64,000 bases of DNA from positions 1-64,000 of the forward strand of contig NZ_AP023321.1 in NCBI RefSeq assembly GCF_015140235.1, written 5' to 3'. Within the stretch, counting starts at the first letter, position 1, and each line of letters starts with the position of its first letter. Under the pieces are notes generated by a model. It did not search any database. It saw only the letters and a list, made by a program, of their open reading frames with translations, and was not told the origin of the DNA. Made by a program: the position numbers and the translations under genes. Shown in pieces: positions 37,022 to 45,932 of this stretch. The DNA is from Solibaculum mannosilyticum. GTDB taxonomy: Bacteria; Bacillota; Clostridia; Oscillospirales; Acutalibacteraceae.

Positions 37022-37480
37022 CTACCTAGTCTCCTTTTTGGAGGAACACATGCCGCCGCAATCGCATTTTTGCTGATGCCGTTGGATGAGATCGGCTAAT
37101 GTAATGCCGTCCACAACGTCATCCACAGCCTCCTTGATGCTGCGCCACACCTCCATGGTGACACAGTTATCGGCACGGGCGCAGGGGATGGTGTCGTCAG
37201 CCACGCAGTCCACAGGATCCAATGACCCCTCCAGCACGCGCAGGACCGTCCCCACTGTGATGTTCTCCGGTTCCCTGCCCAGAGTATACCCCCCTTGGGA
37301 ACCCCGGACGCTGCGCACCAGTCCGGCTCGGGACAGCTGCATCACAATCTGTTCCAGATATTTGCTTGAGATATCCTCTTGCCTGGCAATTTCCTTCAGG
37401 GGCAAAAGTCCCTCATTGTAGTGCACCGCCAGGTCAAACATCAGCCGTAGTCCGTAACGGCCTTTGGTAGAAACCTTCAT
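37022..37480 (-). CDS. Rrf2-family regulator, IscR-like
   Basis: A 152-residue winged-helix regulator. The DNA-binding part includes MKVSTKGRYGLRLMFDLAVH at the start and SSKYLEQIVMQLSRAGLVRS (about 40-59). It has three cysteines in CVADDTIPCARADNC (about 95-109), the spacing by which IscR and relatives hold a [2Fe-2S] cluster, and a Cys-rich end (KCDCGGMC). It probably senses iron-sulfur status or redox. The ATG at 37480 is 8-9 bases after AGGAGAG; the ATG two codons earlier is too close to it. It is divergent from the cyclase gene; no isc genes are in the window, so targets are unknown. Confidence 0.88.
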   Translation of the reverse strand: MKVSTKGRYGLRLMFDLAVHYNEGLLPLKEIARQEDISSKYLEQIVMQLSRAGLVRSVRGSQGGYTLGREPENITVGTVLRVLEGSLDPVDCVADDTIPCARADNCVTMEVWRSIKEAVDDVVDGITLADLIQRHQQKCDCGGMCSSKKETR

Positions 37481-37579
37481 AACCATCTCTCCTATAGGAT
37501 AAAACGGGACATCTGCTGTGTAATCCAGCCCCTGCCCCATGAAAAAAGATGCACGCCATATAGCAAGCCGCACCTGCAG

Positions 37580-37621
37580 TTGACAAGCGTCCGCCCAAGG
37601 GTACAATGATGTTAGGACATC
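37580..37621 (+). promoter_or_regulatory. Cyclase gene promoter with inverted repeat
   Basis: TTGACA, a 16-base spacer and TACAAT (37602-37607). Directly after the -10 lies GATGT-TAGG-ACATC (37608-37621), a 5-bp inverted repeat at the likely transcription start that could be an operator. Confidence 0.65.
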
Positions 37622-37646
37622 ACGTTAACTTCAGGAGGAGTGCACC

Positions 37647-38231
37647 ATGCGTTTATATGATATTTCGCGTCCCCTGCTGACGTCGCCGGTTTATCCCGGT
37701 GACCCATCCCCACGGCTGGATCCCATCCAGCGCATGGATGTAGGGGATGACTGCAATCTGACCGCCCTTTTCGCCTGCCTGCATACCGGCACCCATGCCG
37801 ATGCGCCTCTCCATTTTCTGGCCGACGGACAAGGCATCGCATCCCTGCCGTTGGAGCCCTATGTGGGACGGTGCGCAGTCTTGTCCGTCCGAAGGGACAT
37901 CACTGGTCAGGATGTGGATGAAAGCATTGTCCCCGGCTGCCGGCGGTTGCTCATCCGGGGAGAAGGAAAGGCCTTTCTCACCCCGTCGGCCGCCTTTGCG
38001 CTGGGAGCCTTGGGAGTACAGCTGGTGGGCACCGATGCCGACTCCATCGCCCCGCCGGATGACGAAGCCGCTGTACATCAGGAATTGCTGCAAAACGGGG
38101 TTATGATCTTGGAAAACTTGGATTTGAATAAGGTGCCGGATGGGGAATATTTCCTCTTTGCGCCGCCGGTCCTGGTGGGAGAAGTAGACGGTGCTCCAGT
38201 ACGGGCCATCCTGGTCGACTGGGAGGATTAG
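37647..38231 (+). CDS. Cyclase family protein (kynurenine formamidase-like)
   Basis: A 194-residue metal-dependent hydrolase of the cyclase family (PF04199), which includes bacterial kynurenine formamidase and isatin hydrolase. The signature HTGTHADAPLHF (residues 46-57) carries the metal-binding His and Asp residues, and the opening LYDISRPLLTSPVYPGDPSP is typical. The ATG follows TCAGGAGGAG. There are no tryptophan-degradation genes close by, so the substrate cannot be told. Confidence 0.88.
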   Translation: MRLYDISRPLLTSPVYPGDPSPRLDPIQRMDVGDDCNLTALFACLHTGTHADAPLHFLADGQGIASLPLEPYVGRCAVLSVRRDITGQDVDESIVPGCRRLLIRGEGKAFLTPSAAFALGALGVQLVGTDADSIAPPDDEAAVHQELLQNGVMILENLDLNKVPDGEYFLFAPPVLVGEVDGAPVRAILVDWED

Positions 38232-38349
38232 TCCGGCTGTATTCTGTACAACAACAAGTGTGTTCTATATAAACACAATAATATGTTTGATGTTTCTTCA
38301 AAAGAAGGCGCGTCCTGGATATGTGGAACCGATGGGGATTATCATCTTC

Positions 38350-39204
38350 CTAACGGGAGGCCAGCCACGAGATTGCCGATAAAGCAGCTGTCAGCCCTTC
38401 CCCCACCGCTTTTCCGACCTGTAGGGGAAGACCGGTACAATCCCCCGCTGCAAATACACCGGGGATGGAGGTGGACTGATCCCGGGCTGTTTTGATAAAT
38501 CCGCTGTCCAGGACAAGTCCTGGTACTAATGCATCCGGGGCTGAGGTATCCCGGATAAGAAAGACGCAGTCGGCGGGATACAGGATACGGTCTACCGTCA
38601 GGCCAACGGCGTGATCCGCCCCTTCCAAGGCCAATTTAGAACCACTGATCACCGGAATGGTTTCCGGCAATCCCTCCAGATTGGTACGGCCGCCGGGATT
38701 AACCACCGTCACTTCACAACCGATCTCGTAGAGGAAAATGGAATCTTCCAAAGCGAGCGGCGACTGGGCTACAACAAGAACCCGTTTGCCGCGGTAGAGC
38801 ATACCGTCGCAGGTGGCGCAGGTACTGACCCCTTTGCCCATAAGCTGCTGTTCCCCTGGGATCTGCGGGGATTTAGCTGCCCCCATGGCCAGGATAATGG
38901 ACTGAGCTTCCATCACCTGACTGCCGGCCGAGAGCAGGAAGGTCTTGCCCATAGGCAATACGCTGGTGATGCGTTTCTCCTCTACCTGAGCCCCTGCCCG
39001 TTTGGCATGATCGAAGAAACGTTCCATCATTTCCTTGCCGCTTATACCGGGCAACCCCAGGTAATTATCCACCAAAGGGGTCCTGCACAGCCAATTGCGG
39101 TGGATATCATTGGTATACACCGTCACTGATTTCCCCCTGGCCCTGGCCTGCACTGCTGCAGAAAGTCCGGCTGGGCCGCCGCCTATAATGGCGATGTCGG
39201 TCAT
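38350..39204 (-). CDS. Thioredoxin reductase-like FAD/NAD(P) oxidoreductase
   Basis: A 284-residue flavoprotein of the thioredoxin reductase family. It has the FAD dinucleotide motif IAIIGGGPAGLSAA near the start, the redox CATC motif in STCATCDG (near residue 133), a degenerate NAD(P) motif region VLVVAQSPLALEDS and the C-terminal FAD motif GVFAAGDCTG (near 258). It is shorter than canonical TrxB (about 310), and the NAD(P) motif lacks GxGxxA/G, so a ferredoxin-dependent or other electron donor is possible, as in clostridial FFTR enzymes. The ATG at 39204 follows GGAGGTGAG. No thioredoxin gene adjoins it. Confidence 0.85.
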   Translation of the reverse strand: MTDIAIIGGGPAGLSAAVQARARGKSVTVYTNDIHRNWLCRTPLVDNYLGLPGISGKEMMERFFDHAKRAGAQVEEKRITSVLPMGKTFLLSAGSQVMEAQSIILAMGAAKSPQIPGEQQLMGKGVSTCATCDGMLYRGKRVLVVAQSPLALEDSIFLYEIGCEVTVVNPGGRTNLEGLPETIPVISGSKLALEGADHAVGLTVDRILYPADCVFLIRDTSAPDALVPGLVLDSGFIKTARDQSTSIPGVFAAGDCTGLPLQVGKAVGEGLTAALSAISWLASR

Positions 39205-39353
39205 TTTCTCACCTCCACACGGTATAATCAAGTAATCATATCTGCAAAATAGTATTTCTTATATTATACCAATTTCCGATATTTTATCAAGACCTTTTCC
39301 TTTTCTCCTGCTGGAAAAATCCAGGCGGGATCCAATGGTTTTGCCGTATGGGA

Positions 39354-39392
39354 AAAATGCCTCTGTCCCAGCCATCGGGACAGAGGCATTTT
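39354..39392. terminator. Bidirectional hairpin terminator after mscS
   Basis: Perfect 16-bp stem AAAATGCCTCTGTCCC / GGGACAGAGGCATTTT. It lies 19 bp after the mscS stop on the - strand. Confidence 0.85.
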
Positions 39393-39410
39393 CCTTTGAA
39401 GACACGGTTA

Positions 39411-40232
39411 TCATCCATGTTTGGAGTCCATCACATGGACGTCCAACTGGTCGTGGGAAAGGCGGATCTTTTCCTCGTCAAACCGATGCTTGACTTGTTC
39501 CAGCATACTGTAAGTCAGATCCCAGTAGTCCTCTGTTTTGGTCCAGACGCGCATGGTAATATTGATGGCCGAAGAGGTATACTCATAAACATAAGCGCTT
39601 GGTTTCGGATCCTGGAGGGCCAAGGGATGGGATGTCATCAGCTCCATAAGGACCGATTTGACCTGGTCGATATCACTGTCCAACCCGACAAGGAAAGCCA
39701 AATCCAGGCGTCGGGTCGCTTCGCAGGTCGTATTCACAAGTTTGTCGGAGGTCAGATGGGAGTTGGGAATGACCAGTTTCCGATTATCCACCGTCAGAAA
39801 GGTGGTATAAAGCAACTGGATTTCTTGGACTGTGCCGGCCGACCCCTCCACTTCCACGTAATCGCCTACCCGGAAGGGATGGGTAAACAGGATCAGGATA
39901 CCGCTGGCCACATTTGCGAGGCTGTCTTTGACGGCCAAAGCGATGGCGGCTCCGGCAGCGCCCAAAGCAGCGATCATGGTGCCCATGGGAAGCCCTAAAA
40001 TGGACCCTACTGTGACAATTACAACAATCTTGGTGGAGATAGATACAAAGGAACGGATAAATGCGTGAAGAGATGGCTCGATATTACCCTTCTTGAGAAC
40101 CTTGACGGTAAGACTACCCAGCAGTTTGGAGAGCCAGAGGCCCAGGATCAGCACCACCAAAGCAGCCAGGATCTTTGGACCATAGGTCTGCAGGAGATAC
40201 AATAGCCATTCGTTGTTAAACGCGTTATCCAA
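39411..40232 (-). CDS. Small-conductance mechanosensitive channel, MscS family
   Basis: Forms a heptameric channel that releases solutes under hypo-osmotic stress. The product (273 residues) has three membrane segments (about 15-40, 58-80 and 85-120); the third is the pore helix with MIAALGAAGAAIALAVKDSL, the Gly/Ala pattern of MscS. It is followed by the beta domain FRVGDYVEVEGSAGTVQEIQ and the C-terminal cage. TTG at 40232 lies 10 bases after AAAGGA; GTG at 40241 is almost touching that site and the much longer open frame upstream runs through the promoter. The start is uncertain, the family is not. Confidence 0.88.
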   Translation of the reverse strand: MDNAFNNEWLLYLLQTYGPKILAALVVLILGLWLSKLLGSLTVKVLKKGNIEPSLHAFIRSFVSISTKIVVIVTVGSILGLPMGTMIAALGAAGAAIALAVKDSLANVASGILILFTHPFRVGDYVEVEGSAGTVQEIQLLYTTFLTVDNRKLVIPNSHLTSDKLVNTTCEATRRLDLAFLVGLDSDIDQVKSVLMELMTSHPLALQDPKPSAYVYEYTSSAINITMRVWTKTEDYWDLTYSMLEQVKHRFDEEKIRLSHDQLDVHVMDSKHG

Positions 40233-40286
40233 TGCCGACACATCCTTTCTTTTCGACAAGATGAGAGTGATTCCCTGTATTCTTTC

Positions 40287-40315
40287 AGTATATCGGATCA
40301 TAGATCCAATTGCAA
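40287..40315 (-). promoter_or_regulatory. mscS promoter
   Basis: On the - strand TTGCAA (40310-40315), a 17-base spacer and TATACT (40287-40292), about 55 bases before the start codon. Confidence 0.7.
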
Positions 40316-40379
40316 CTAAATCCATTGTTTCTCCCGGATGCACACAGTATGCCCATCGCATCAGTAAAAGCCGGTAAAA

Positions 40380-40413
40380 AAGGCACATTGCTGAGAGATC
40401 AGCAATGTGCCTT
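40380..40413 (-). terminator. Terminator after ppdK
   Basis: Perfect 15-bp stem AAGGCACATTGCTGA / TCAGCAATGTGCCTT with a 4-base loop, followed on the - strand by TTTT. Confidence 0.9.
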
Positions 40414-40444
40414 GAAAACTATACTAAGAAAAGGATCCTATCCC

Positions 40445-43078
40445 TTAGGCCTTCTTGGCTTTGATAGCGGCCTGGGCAGCAGCCAGACGAGCGATCGGCA
40501 CACGGAAGGGCGAGCAGGAAACGTAGTTCAGGCCAGCGTTGTGGCAGAACTCGATGGAAGACGGATCGCCGCCGTGCTCACCGCAGATGCCCAGTTTGAT
40601 GTCGGGGCGGGTCTCACGGCCCAGACGGACAGCCAGTTTGATGAGCTTGCCCACGCCATCCTGATCCAGCTTTGCGAAGGGATCGGACTCGTAGATCTTG
40701 GCATCGTAGTAGGAATCCAGGAACTTGCCGGCATCGTCACGGCTGAAGCCGAAAGTCATCTGGGTCAAGTCGTTGGTGCCGAAGGAGAAGAATTCAGCTT
40801 CCTTGGCGATCTCGTCGGCGGTGACGGCAGCGCGGGGGATTTCCACCATGGTACCGACTTTATAGGTCATCTCAATGCCGGCGTCAGCGATGAGCTTGTC
40901 GGCAGTGGCGGTGACGACGTCCTTGACATACTTGAGTTCCTTGCGTTCGCCAACCAGCGGGATCATGATCTCCGGAACGATCTTGTATTCCGGATGAGCC
41001 TTGTTGACGTTGATAGCAGCGTTGATGACAGCGGTGGTCTGCATCTCAGCGATTTCCGGATAGGAAACAGCCAGACGGCAGCCGCGGTGACCCATCATGG
41101 GGTTGAACTCATGCAGGGAGGCAATGACTTGCTTGAGTTTCTCAACGGTGATGTTCAGTTCACCGGCGATCTCAGCAATATCCTCTTCCTTGGTGGGCAG
41201 GAATTCATGGAGAGGGGGATCCAGGTAACGGATGGTAACCGGACGGTCCTGCATTACTTCGTACAGGGCCTCGAAGTCGCCCTGCTGATAGGGCAGCAGC
41301 TTGGCCAGAGCGGCCTTGCGGGCTTCGACAGTCTCGGAAACGATCATCTCGCGGATGGCCTTAATACGGTCAGCCTCGAAGAACATGTGCTCAGTACGGC
41401 ACAGGCCGATACCCTGGGCGCCGAACTTGACAGCCTGAGCGGCGTCTCTGGGTGTGTCGGCATTGGTGTAAACCTTCAGGGTACGGGCAGCGTCAGCCCA
41501 AGCCATATAGCGGCCGAAGTCGCCGGAGATGGTGGCTTCCACAGTGGGGACAGCTTCGCCGTAGATGTTGCCGGTGGAGCCGTCGATGGAGATATAATCG
41601 CCTTCGCGGATGGTCATGCCGCCCAGCTCAAAGTATTTCTCTTCTTCGTGCATAGCGATCTCGCCGCAGCCGGAGACGCAGCAAGTACCCATGCCGCGGG
41701 CCACAACAGCAGCGTGAGAGGTCATGCCGCCGCGGACGGTCAGGATACCCTGAGCCACGTTCATGCCCTCGATGTCTTCAGGAGAGGTTTCCAGACGGGC
41801 CAGAATGACCTTTTCACCGCGGGCATCCCACTCTTTGGCGTCCTCAGCGGTGAAGACGACGCGGCCGCAGGCAGCGCCGGGAGAAGCAGCCAAGCCTTTG
41901 CCGATGACCTTAGCGGCCTTCAGAGCGGTGGCTTCAAACTGCGGGTGCAGGAGGCTGTCCAGCTGCTTGGGCTCGACGCGCATCACAGCCTCTTCCTCGG
42001 TGATCATGCCCTCGTCCACCAGGTCGACGGCGATCTTCAGAGCGGCAGCGGCGGTACGTTTGCCGTTACGGGTCTGGAGCATGTAGAGCTTGCCATTCTC
42101 AATGGTGAACTCCATATCCTGCATATCGCGATAGTGTTTCTCGAGACGGTCAGCAGTGGTAGCAAACTGCTCGTACACTTCGGGCATAACATTTTTGAGC
42201 TGATCGATGGTCTGGGGGGTACGGATGCCGGCCACGACGTCCTCGCCCTGGGCGTTCATCAGGAACTCACCGAACAGTTTGGCCTCGCCGGTGGCGGGGT
42301 TACGGGTAAAGGCAACGCCGGTACCGGAGGTATCGCCGGTGTTACCGAACACCATCATCTGGACGTTGACGGCAGTGCCCCAGGAATAGGGGATGTCGTT
42401 GAGACGACGGTAGACGTTGGCACGGGGGTTATCCCAGCTGCGGAACACAGCGCGGACAGCTTCCATCAGCTGCTCTTTGGGATCGGTGGGGAAATCCACG
42501 CCCTTTTCCTGTTTGTAGTACTCTTTGAAGCGGACAACCATAGCCTTCATATCGTCGGCATCCAGTTCGGTGTCCATCTTGACGCCCTTAGCTTCCTTCA
42601 TCTCGTCGATGATCTTCTCGAAGTTGGACTTAGGCAGTTCCATAACAACGTCGGAGAACATCTGGATGAAACGGCGGTAGGAGTCATATGCAAAACGGGG
42701 ATTGTTGGTCAGCTTGGCCAGGCCTTCCACAACGGTGTCGTTGAGGCCCAGGTTCAGGATGGTATCCATCATGCCGGGCATGGAAGCGCGGGCGCCGGAA
42801 CGGACCGAAACCAACAGAGGATTGGCAGCATCGCCGAACTTCTTACCAGCGATCTCCTCCATCTTGCCCAGGTATTCCAGGATCTCGGCCTGGATTTCGG
42901 GGGCGATCTGACGGCCGTCTTCATAGTAGCGGGTGCAGGCCTCGGTGGTGACGGTGAAGCCCTGAGGCACCGGCATGCCCAGATTGGTCATCTCCGCAAG
43001 GTTGGCGCCTTTGCCGCCCAACAGTTCACGCATGGAACCGTTGCCTTCGGAGAACAGGTACACGTACTTGTAACTCAT
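40445..43078 (-). CDS. ppdK: Pyruvate, phosphate dikinase
   Basis: Interconverts pyruvate, ATP and phosphate with phosphoenolpyruvate, AMP and pyrophosphate; in anaerobes it works with PPi in glycolysis or gluconeogenesis. The 877-residue product has the ATP-grasp part (KYVYLFSEGNGSMRELLGGK at the start), the phosphohistidine motif GGMTSHAAVVARGMG near residue 455 and the TIM-barrel end with GICGEHGGDPSSIEFC near 835. Length is normal. The ATG at 43078 follows AGGAGGTAG. It is a single-gene unit. A 923-codon open frame on the opposite strand is only a consequence of codon bias. Confidence 0.97.
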   Translation of the reverse strand: MSYKYVYLFSEGNGSMRELLGGKGANLAEMTNLGMPVPQGFTVTTEACTRYYEDGRQIAPEIQAEILEYLGKMEEIAGKKFGDAANPLLVSVRSGARASMPGMMDTILNLGLNDTVVEGLAKLTNNPRFAYDSYRRFIQMFSDVVMELPKSNFEKIIDEMKEAKGVKMDTELDADDMKAMVVRFKEYYKQEKGVDFPTDPKEQLMEAVRAVFRSWDNPRANVYRRLNDIPYSWGTAVNVQMMVFGNTGDTSGTGVAFTRNPATGEAKLFGEFLMNAQGEDVVAGIRTPQTIDQLKNVMPEVYEQFATTADRLEKHYRDMQDMEFTIENGKLYMLQTRNGKRTAAAALKIAVDLVDEGMITEEEAVMRVEPKQLDSLLHPQFEATALKAAKVIGKGLAASPGAACGRVVFTAEDAKEWDARGEKVILARLETSPEDIEGMNVAQGILTVRGGMTSHAAVVARGMGTCCVSGCGEIAMHEEEKYFELGGMTIREGDYISIDGSTGNIYGEAVPTVEATISGDFGRYMAWADAARTLKVYTNADTPRDAAQAVKFGAQGIGLCRTEHMFFEADRIKAIREMIVSETVEARKAALAKLLPYQQGDFEALYEVMQDRPVTIRYLDPPLHEFLPTKEEDIAEIAGELNITVEKLKQVIASLHEFNPMMGHRGCRLAVSYPEIAEMQTTAVINAAINVNKAHPEYKIVPEIMIPLVGERKELKYVKDVVTATADKLIADAGIEMTYKVGTMVEIPRAAVTADEIAKEAEFFSFGTNDLTQMTFGFSRDDAGKFLDSYYDAKIYESDPFAKLDQDGVGKLIKLAVRLGRETRPDIKLGICGEHGGDPSSIEFCHNAGLNYVSCSPFRVPIARLAAAQAAIKAKKA

Positions 43079-43440
43079 TAAACATCTACCTCCTGATTTT
43101 AGATACAAATGAAACGCCCCGCGCTTGGGAGGCGTGGGGGTGTGTATCCAGCATTTTCAAAAAATCTACACAGTGGATATTATAACAAATTTAAGCGGCC
43201 ATTTCCACCATTTCATCAAAAAATTTTCCTAAAAAGCGCCAAAATAACCAGTCTTATAAAAAAGAATAAAAAATACCTGCTTTGGGCAAAAGGACAATGA
43301 TGAAAAAACTGTAAAATTCACAATTATGACCTAGTGTTGGGGAAGAGTTTATGTTATAATGGGGAAAATCAATTGATGGGGATTCTTGGGCCTTTCAGCA
43401 TAAGCGGAACCATTGGAACGAGGAGTGTTAAATTCTAACT
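43079..43440. promoter_or_regulatory. Divergent promoter region of ppdK and the SseB gene
   Basis: A 362-bp AT-rich gap. For ppdK (- strand) TGGAAA (43202-43207), 17 bases, TATAAT (43179-43184). For the SseB-domain gene (+ strand) an extended -10 TGTTATAAT with TATAAT at 43355-43360; its -35 is poor. No riboswitch or other gene is recognisable. Confidence 0.55.
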
Positions 43441-44055
43441 ATGGCATTGTTTAAAAAATCTCGAAAAAAGGGTGAAGAGACCCAAGCGTCCGGTATCGAC
43501 CAGGCAAAAGAACAAACCGCGCCGCAGAAAAAGATCGTAGTGGGCGGCGATGAAACAACCAGTCCGGATATGATGCAGGTGGAAAACCTGGAGTTCCTTA
43601 TCCGTATTTATATGAAGGATCCGGAGAATATGGTAAACTTGGTGCCGGTTCTCATTGCGCTGGGCAAGGCCAATGTGACGGTGCCGGTGCACGTGGAACT
43701 CAGCGAAGAAGACGCTAAGAAACTCCAGGAAGGCGCGGAGAATGGGACTTCCATCGCCCTGCCGGAAAACGCTAAGGCGAGAGTCAATATCCTGAGCGCG
43801 CCCGACGGACGGTATTTTCTCCCGGTCTATACCCGGAAAGAGCTTCTTCCTCAACAGGCCGGCCGGAGATTTATGGCCATGCAGACCCCCTTCCTCAACT
43901 GCTGTGAGATGATCCTGGAGCAGATGAAGAGTGCCAGCGGCATCGCCATCAACCCCTATACGGAAAATCTGATCCTGCCCCCCGATGTGCTCAAAGCCGT
44001 GCGCAAAAAGGCCATGGAGGACGAACAAAAAAAGCAGTCGGAAGAGCAGAAATAA
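43441..44055 (+). CDS. SseB-domain protein
   Basis: A 204-residue soluble protein with a basic, low-complexity start (about 1-45) and a central SseB N-terminal-type domain: NLEFLIRIYMKDPENMVNLV, then ARVNILSAPDGRYFLPVYTR and KELLPQQAGRRFMAMQTPF. The C-terminus is a charged helix. SseB-like domains also occur in enhanced-serine-sensitivity proteins; the role here is unknown. A weak ribosome binding site AGGAGTG lies 14 bases before the ATG. Single-gene unit ending at a terminator. Confidence 0.8.
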   Translation: MALFKKSRKKGEETQASGIDQAKEQTAPQKKIVVGGDETTSPDMMQVENLEFLIRIYMKDPENMVNLVPVLIALGKANVTVPVHVELSEEDAKKLQEGAENGTSIALPENAKARVNILSAPDGRYFLPVYTRKELLPQQAGRRFMAMQTPFLNCCEMILEQMKSASGIAINPYTENLILPPDVLKAVRKKAMEDEQKKQSEEQK

Positions 44056-44074
44056 AAAAATAGTAGACAGAAGA

Positions 44075-44115
44075 AAAAAGGCTGAGAGACCAAATTGGTT
44101 CTCCTCAGCCTTTTT
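44075..44115. terminator. Bidirectional terminator after the SseB gene
   Basis: AAAAAGGCTGAG pairs with CTCAGCCTTTTT with a partly paired loop, T-rich on both sides. On the - strand it overlaps the last codons of the RHH gene. Confidence 0.75.
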
Positions 44116-44317
44116 CTTGTGATTTCCTCTGTGATTTGCCATCGGCAGGAAGGATGATGGGACCTTCTGCTTTTTCAAATTCTTTGATGCATTGGCGGAT
44201 GAGATATAGAATTTGGCCGTTGGCAGAACGCCCTTCATACTTTGCGATGTAGTGCAATTTATAGTGAAGTTCTGGATCAACTTCAATTCCCAGATGCTTA
44301 TTGTTTTTATTTCTCAT
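44105..44317 (-). CDS. Arc-type ribbon-helix-helix protein
   Basis: A 70-residue DNA-binding protein of the ribbon-helix-helix type. HLGIEVDPELHYKLHYIAKY (8-27) fits the strand plus first helix, and EGRSANGQILYLIRQCIKEF (28-47) the second helix, with the Arc-like pattern GRS at the turn. The tail is basic. The ATG follows TAGGAGATTC. It stands alone, convergent with the SseB gene and divergent from the collagen-like gene; no toxin partner is visible. Target unknown. Confidence 0.85.
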   Translation of the reverse strand: MRNKNNKHLGIEVDPELHYKLHYIAKYEGRSANGQILYLIRQCIKEFEKAEGPIILPADGKSQRKSQEKG

Positions 44318-44476
44318 TGCGAATCTCCTAAACGTCTTGCTCTAAGTATACCGAATGCATAAGGGGAATGCAATGGGAACAAACCAATGCAGCCATATAA
44401 AAATGGGAAAACCTGGTGATGATTCGTTCAGAACTCCTGTTTTTTATTGGATCAGCCGGGGAAATGAATTTTGGGG

Positions 44477-44503
44477 ACAACGATAAAACCGGGAACATAC
44501 AAT
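44477..44503 (+). promoter_or_regulatory. Putative sigma-K-type promoter
   Basis: AC (44477-44478), a 17-base spacer and CATACAAT (44496-44503) match the Bacillus sigma-K pattern AC-N16/17-CATANNNT. No sigma-A-like promoter was found in the 229-bp gap, and the gene it precedes is an exosporium-type protein. Assignment is inference. Confidence 0.5.
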
Positions 44504-44546
44504 GAATTGGGGTATACCACCTGAATTGAAATAGGAGGTCAATATC

Positions 44547-45653
44547 TTGAAGATCTATCATTACGACAGCTGTCCGGAAGACGGATGCCAGCAGGATGAA
44601 TGCTGCTGTCAAAACGACTGCTGTTGTGTTCAAACCTGTCCCGTCCCAGGGCCGACGGGCCCCACCGGTGCCACGGGACTCATGGGTCCTACCGGTCCGG
44701 CCGGCCCCACAGGAGCCGCCGGTTTGGCTGGACTTCCCGGCCCTGTTGGCCCGCAAGGAGCTCAGGGCCCCATCGGCGCTACCGGTGCCACCGGTCCAGT
44801 CGGCGCCCAGGGTCCGCAGGGGGCACAAGGCCCTATGGGTCCGACCGGGGCTACCGGCGCCCAGGGAATTCAGGGCCCTCAGGGCATCCAAGGCCCCACC
44901 GGTCCCACTGGTGCGGATGGCGCTACTGGTCCGGCTGGCCCCGGAGGCCCCATCGGTCCGCAAGGCCCTCAGGGTACCCAGGGCCCCATCGGCCCGACAG
45001 GCGCTACCGGTGCTCAGGGCCCGCAGGGTCCGCAAGGCATCCCCGGTCCGACCGGCGCTACGGGCGCCGCGGGTGCCGTTGGATCTACAGGCGCAACTGG
45101 AGCCACCGGCTCAACCGGTCCTACAGGCGCTACCGGCGCCACTGGCCCGGCTGGTTCGGATGTAAATACCGTAGAATGCGCCGGTATCCAGCAGATGCAG
45201 AATGTTCTCCAGCAGATTATCCAGCTCTATCCCAGCGACAACATTGTGGTATCCATGGAAAGCGGCAACAATGCCAGCGGACGTCCATCCCTATTGCTCC
45301 CGGCCCAGGCTCCCGGACTGCTCCAGCTGGCCAATAACCAGGGAGTTCCACAGGAAGCGGTGTCCCTTTGCCGTATTGCTGCCGTCCGGATCACCAGTGC
45401 TACGTACAACAACAATATCACGTATCTGCCGGAGCCGACGCCAACTCCCGCTGGCTGTGCCGCCCAATGTGAAGCGGCGGTACGGAGTTATCTGCCGGTC
45501 GGCACCACGGGTGTGGGCATCAACGCCGGAGGCCAGACCGTTGGGCAGGGGACAGTACTTCGCAGCGAATATGGCATGATCGTACTGGTTGGGAACAATA
45601 ACAGCGATCCCACGTTCGTATCCACCACAAAGGCCGAAGTCATAAACAAGTAA
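44547..45653 (+). CDS. Collagen-like repeat protein, BclA/exosporium type
   Basis: A 368-residue protein in three parts: a Cys-rich head ([21 protein letters not shown], 12-32, written here in pieces of family-like C-clusters), a collagen-like G-X-Y stretch from about residue 34 to 205 dominated by GPTGATG, GPQG and GIQG, and a 160-residue globular tail. Such proteins, including BclA, form trimeric fibres on spores. It starts at TTG, 8 bases after AGGAGGT, behind a sigma-K-like promoter, and ends at a good terminator. There is no signal peptide, as expected for spore coat or exosporium proteins made in the mother cell. Confidence 0.88.
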   Translation: MKIYHYDSCPEDGCQQDECCCQNDCCCVQTCPVPGPTGPTGATGLMGPTGPAGPTGAAGLAGLPGPVGPQGAQGPIGATGATGPVGAQGPQGAQGPMGPTGATGAQGIQGPQGIQGPTGPTGADGATGPAGPGGPIGPQGPQGTQGPIGPTGATGAQGPQGPQGIPGPTGATGAAGAVGSTGATGATGSTGPTGATGATGPAGSDVNTVECAGIQQMQNVLQQIIQLYPSDNIVVSMESGNNASGRPSLLLPAQAPGLLQLANNQGVPQEAVSLCRIAAVRITSATYNNNITYLPEPTPTPAGCAAQCEAAVRSYLPVGTTGVGINAGGQTVGQGTVLRSEYGMIVLVGNNNSDPTFVSTTKAEVINK

Positions 45654-45735
45654 TGGCGTAATATTTGGCACTTTCCCATCGGAATACCCCGTACACAGAT
45701 AAGCCGATTTTTTAGAATGAGGTTATACGCTGCCC

Positions 45736-45770
45736 ACAGGATCTCTGGAAAAACCGGAGGTCCTGTTTTT
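45736..45770 (+). terminator. Terminator after the collagen-like gene
   Basis: ACAGGATCTCTGG pairs with CCGGAGGTCCTGT (three mismatches, loop AAAAA) followed by TTTTTATC. Confidence 0.75.
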
Positions 45771-45820
45771 ATCATTCACTACAATTCATATAGGAAATAA
45801 AGTTTTTTCTCGTTTCCCCC

Positions 45821-45849
45821 TTGACAGGCTGCACGGGCTGTGATATATT
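45821..45849 (+). promoter_or_regulatory. Promoter of the Cys-rich membrane peptide gene
   Basis: Consensus TTGACA, a 17-base spacer and TATATT, about 83 bases before the start codon. Confidence 0.75.
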
Positions 45850-45932
45850 GTTAGCGTCGATTAACAATAGTGCCAAAAACAGCAGACAGGTGCATAGAAT
45901 AGAATATCTGGAATTCAGAGGAGTTGACTCCT

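Noticed and set aside
40310-43081. 923-codon open frame on the + strand opposite ppdK
   Set aside because: It is antisense to a full-length, motif-complete ppdK with a good ribosome binding site. Its open state reflects GC-rich third codon positions; its composition (Gly, Ala, Val, Leu, His, Asp) is that of a shadow frame.
44600-45337. Alternative frames of the collagen-like gene
   Set aside because: The G-X-Y repeat keeps all frames open; only the frame starting at 44547 has a ribosome binding site and the Cys-rich head.
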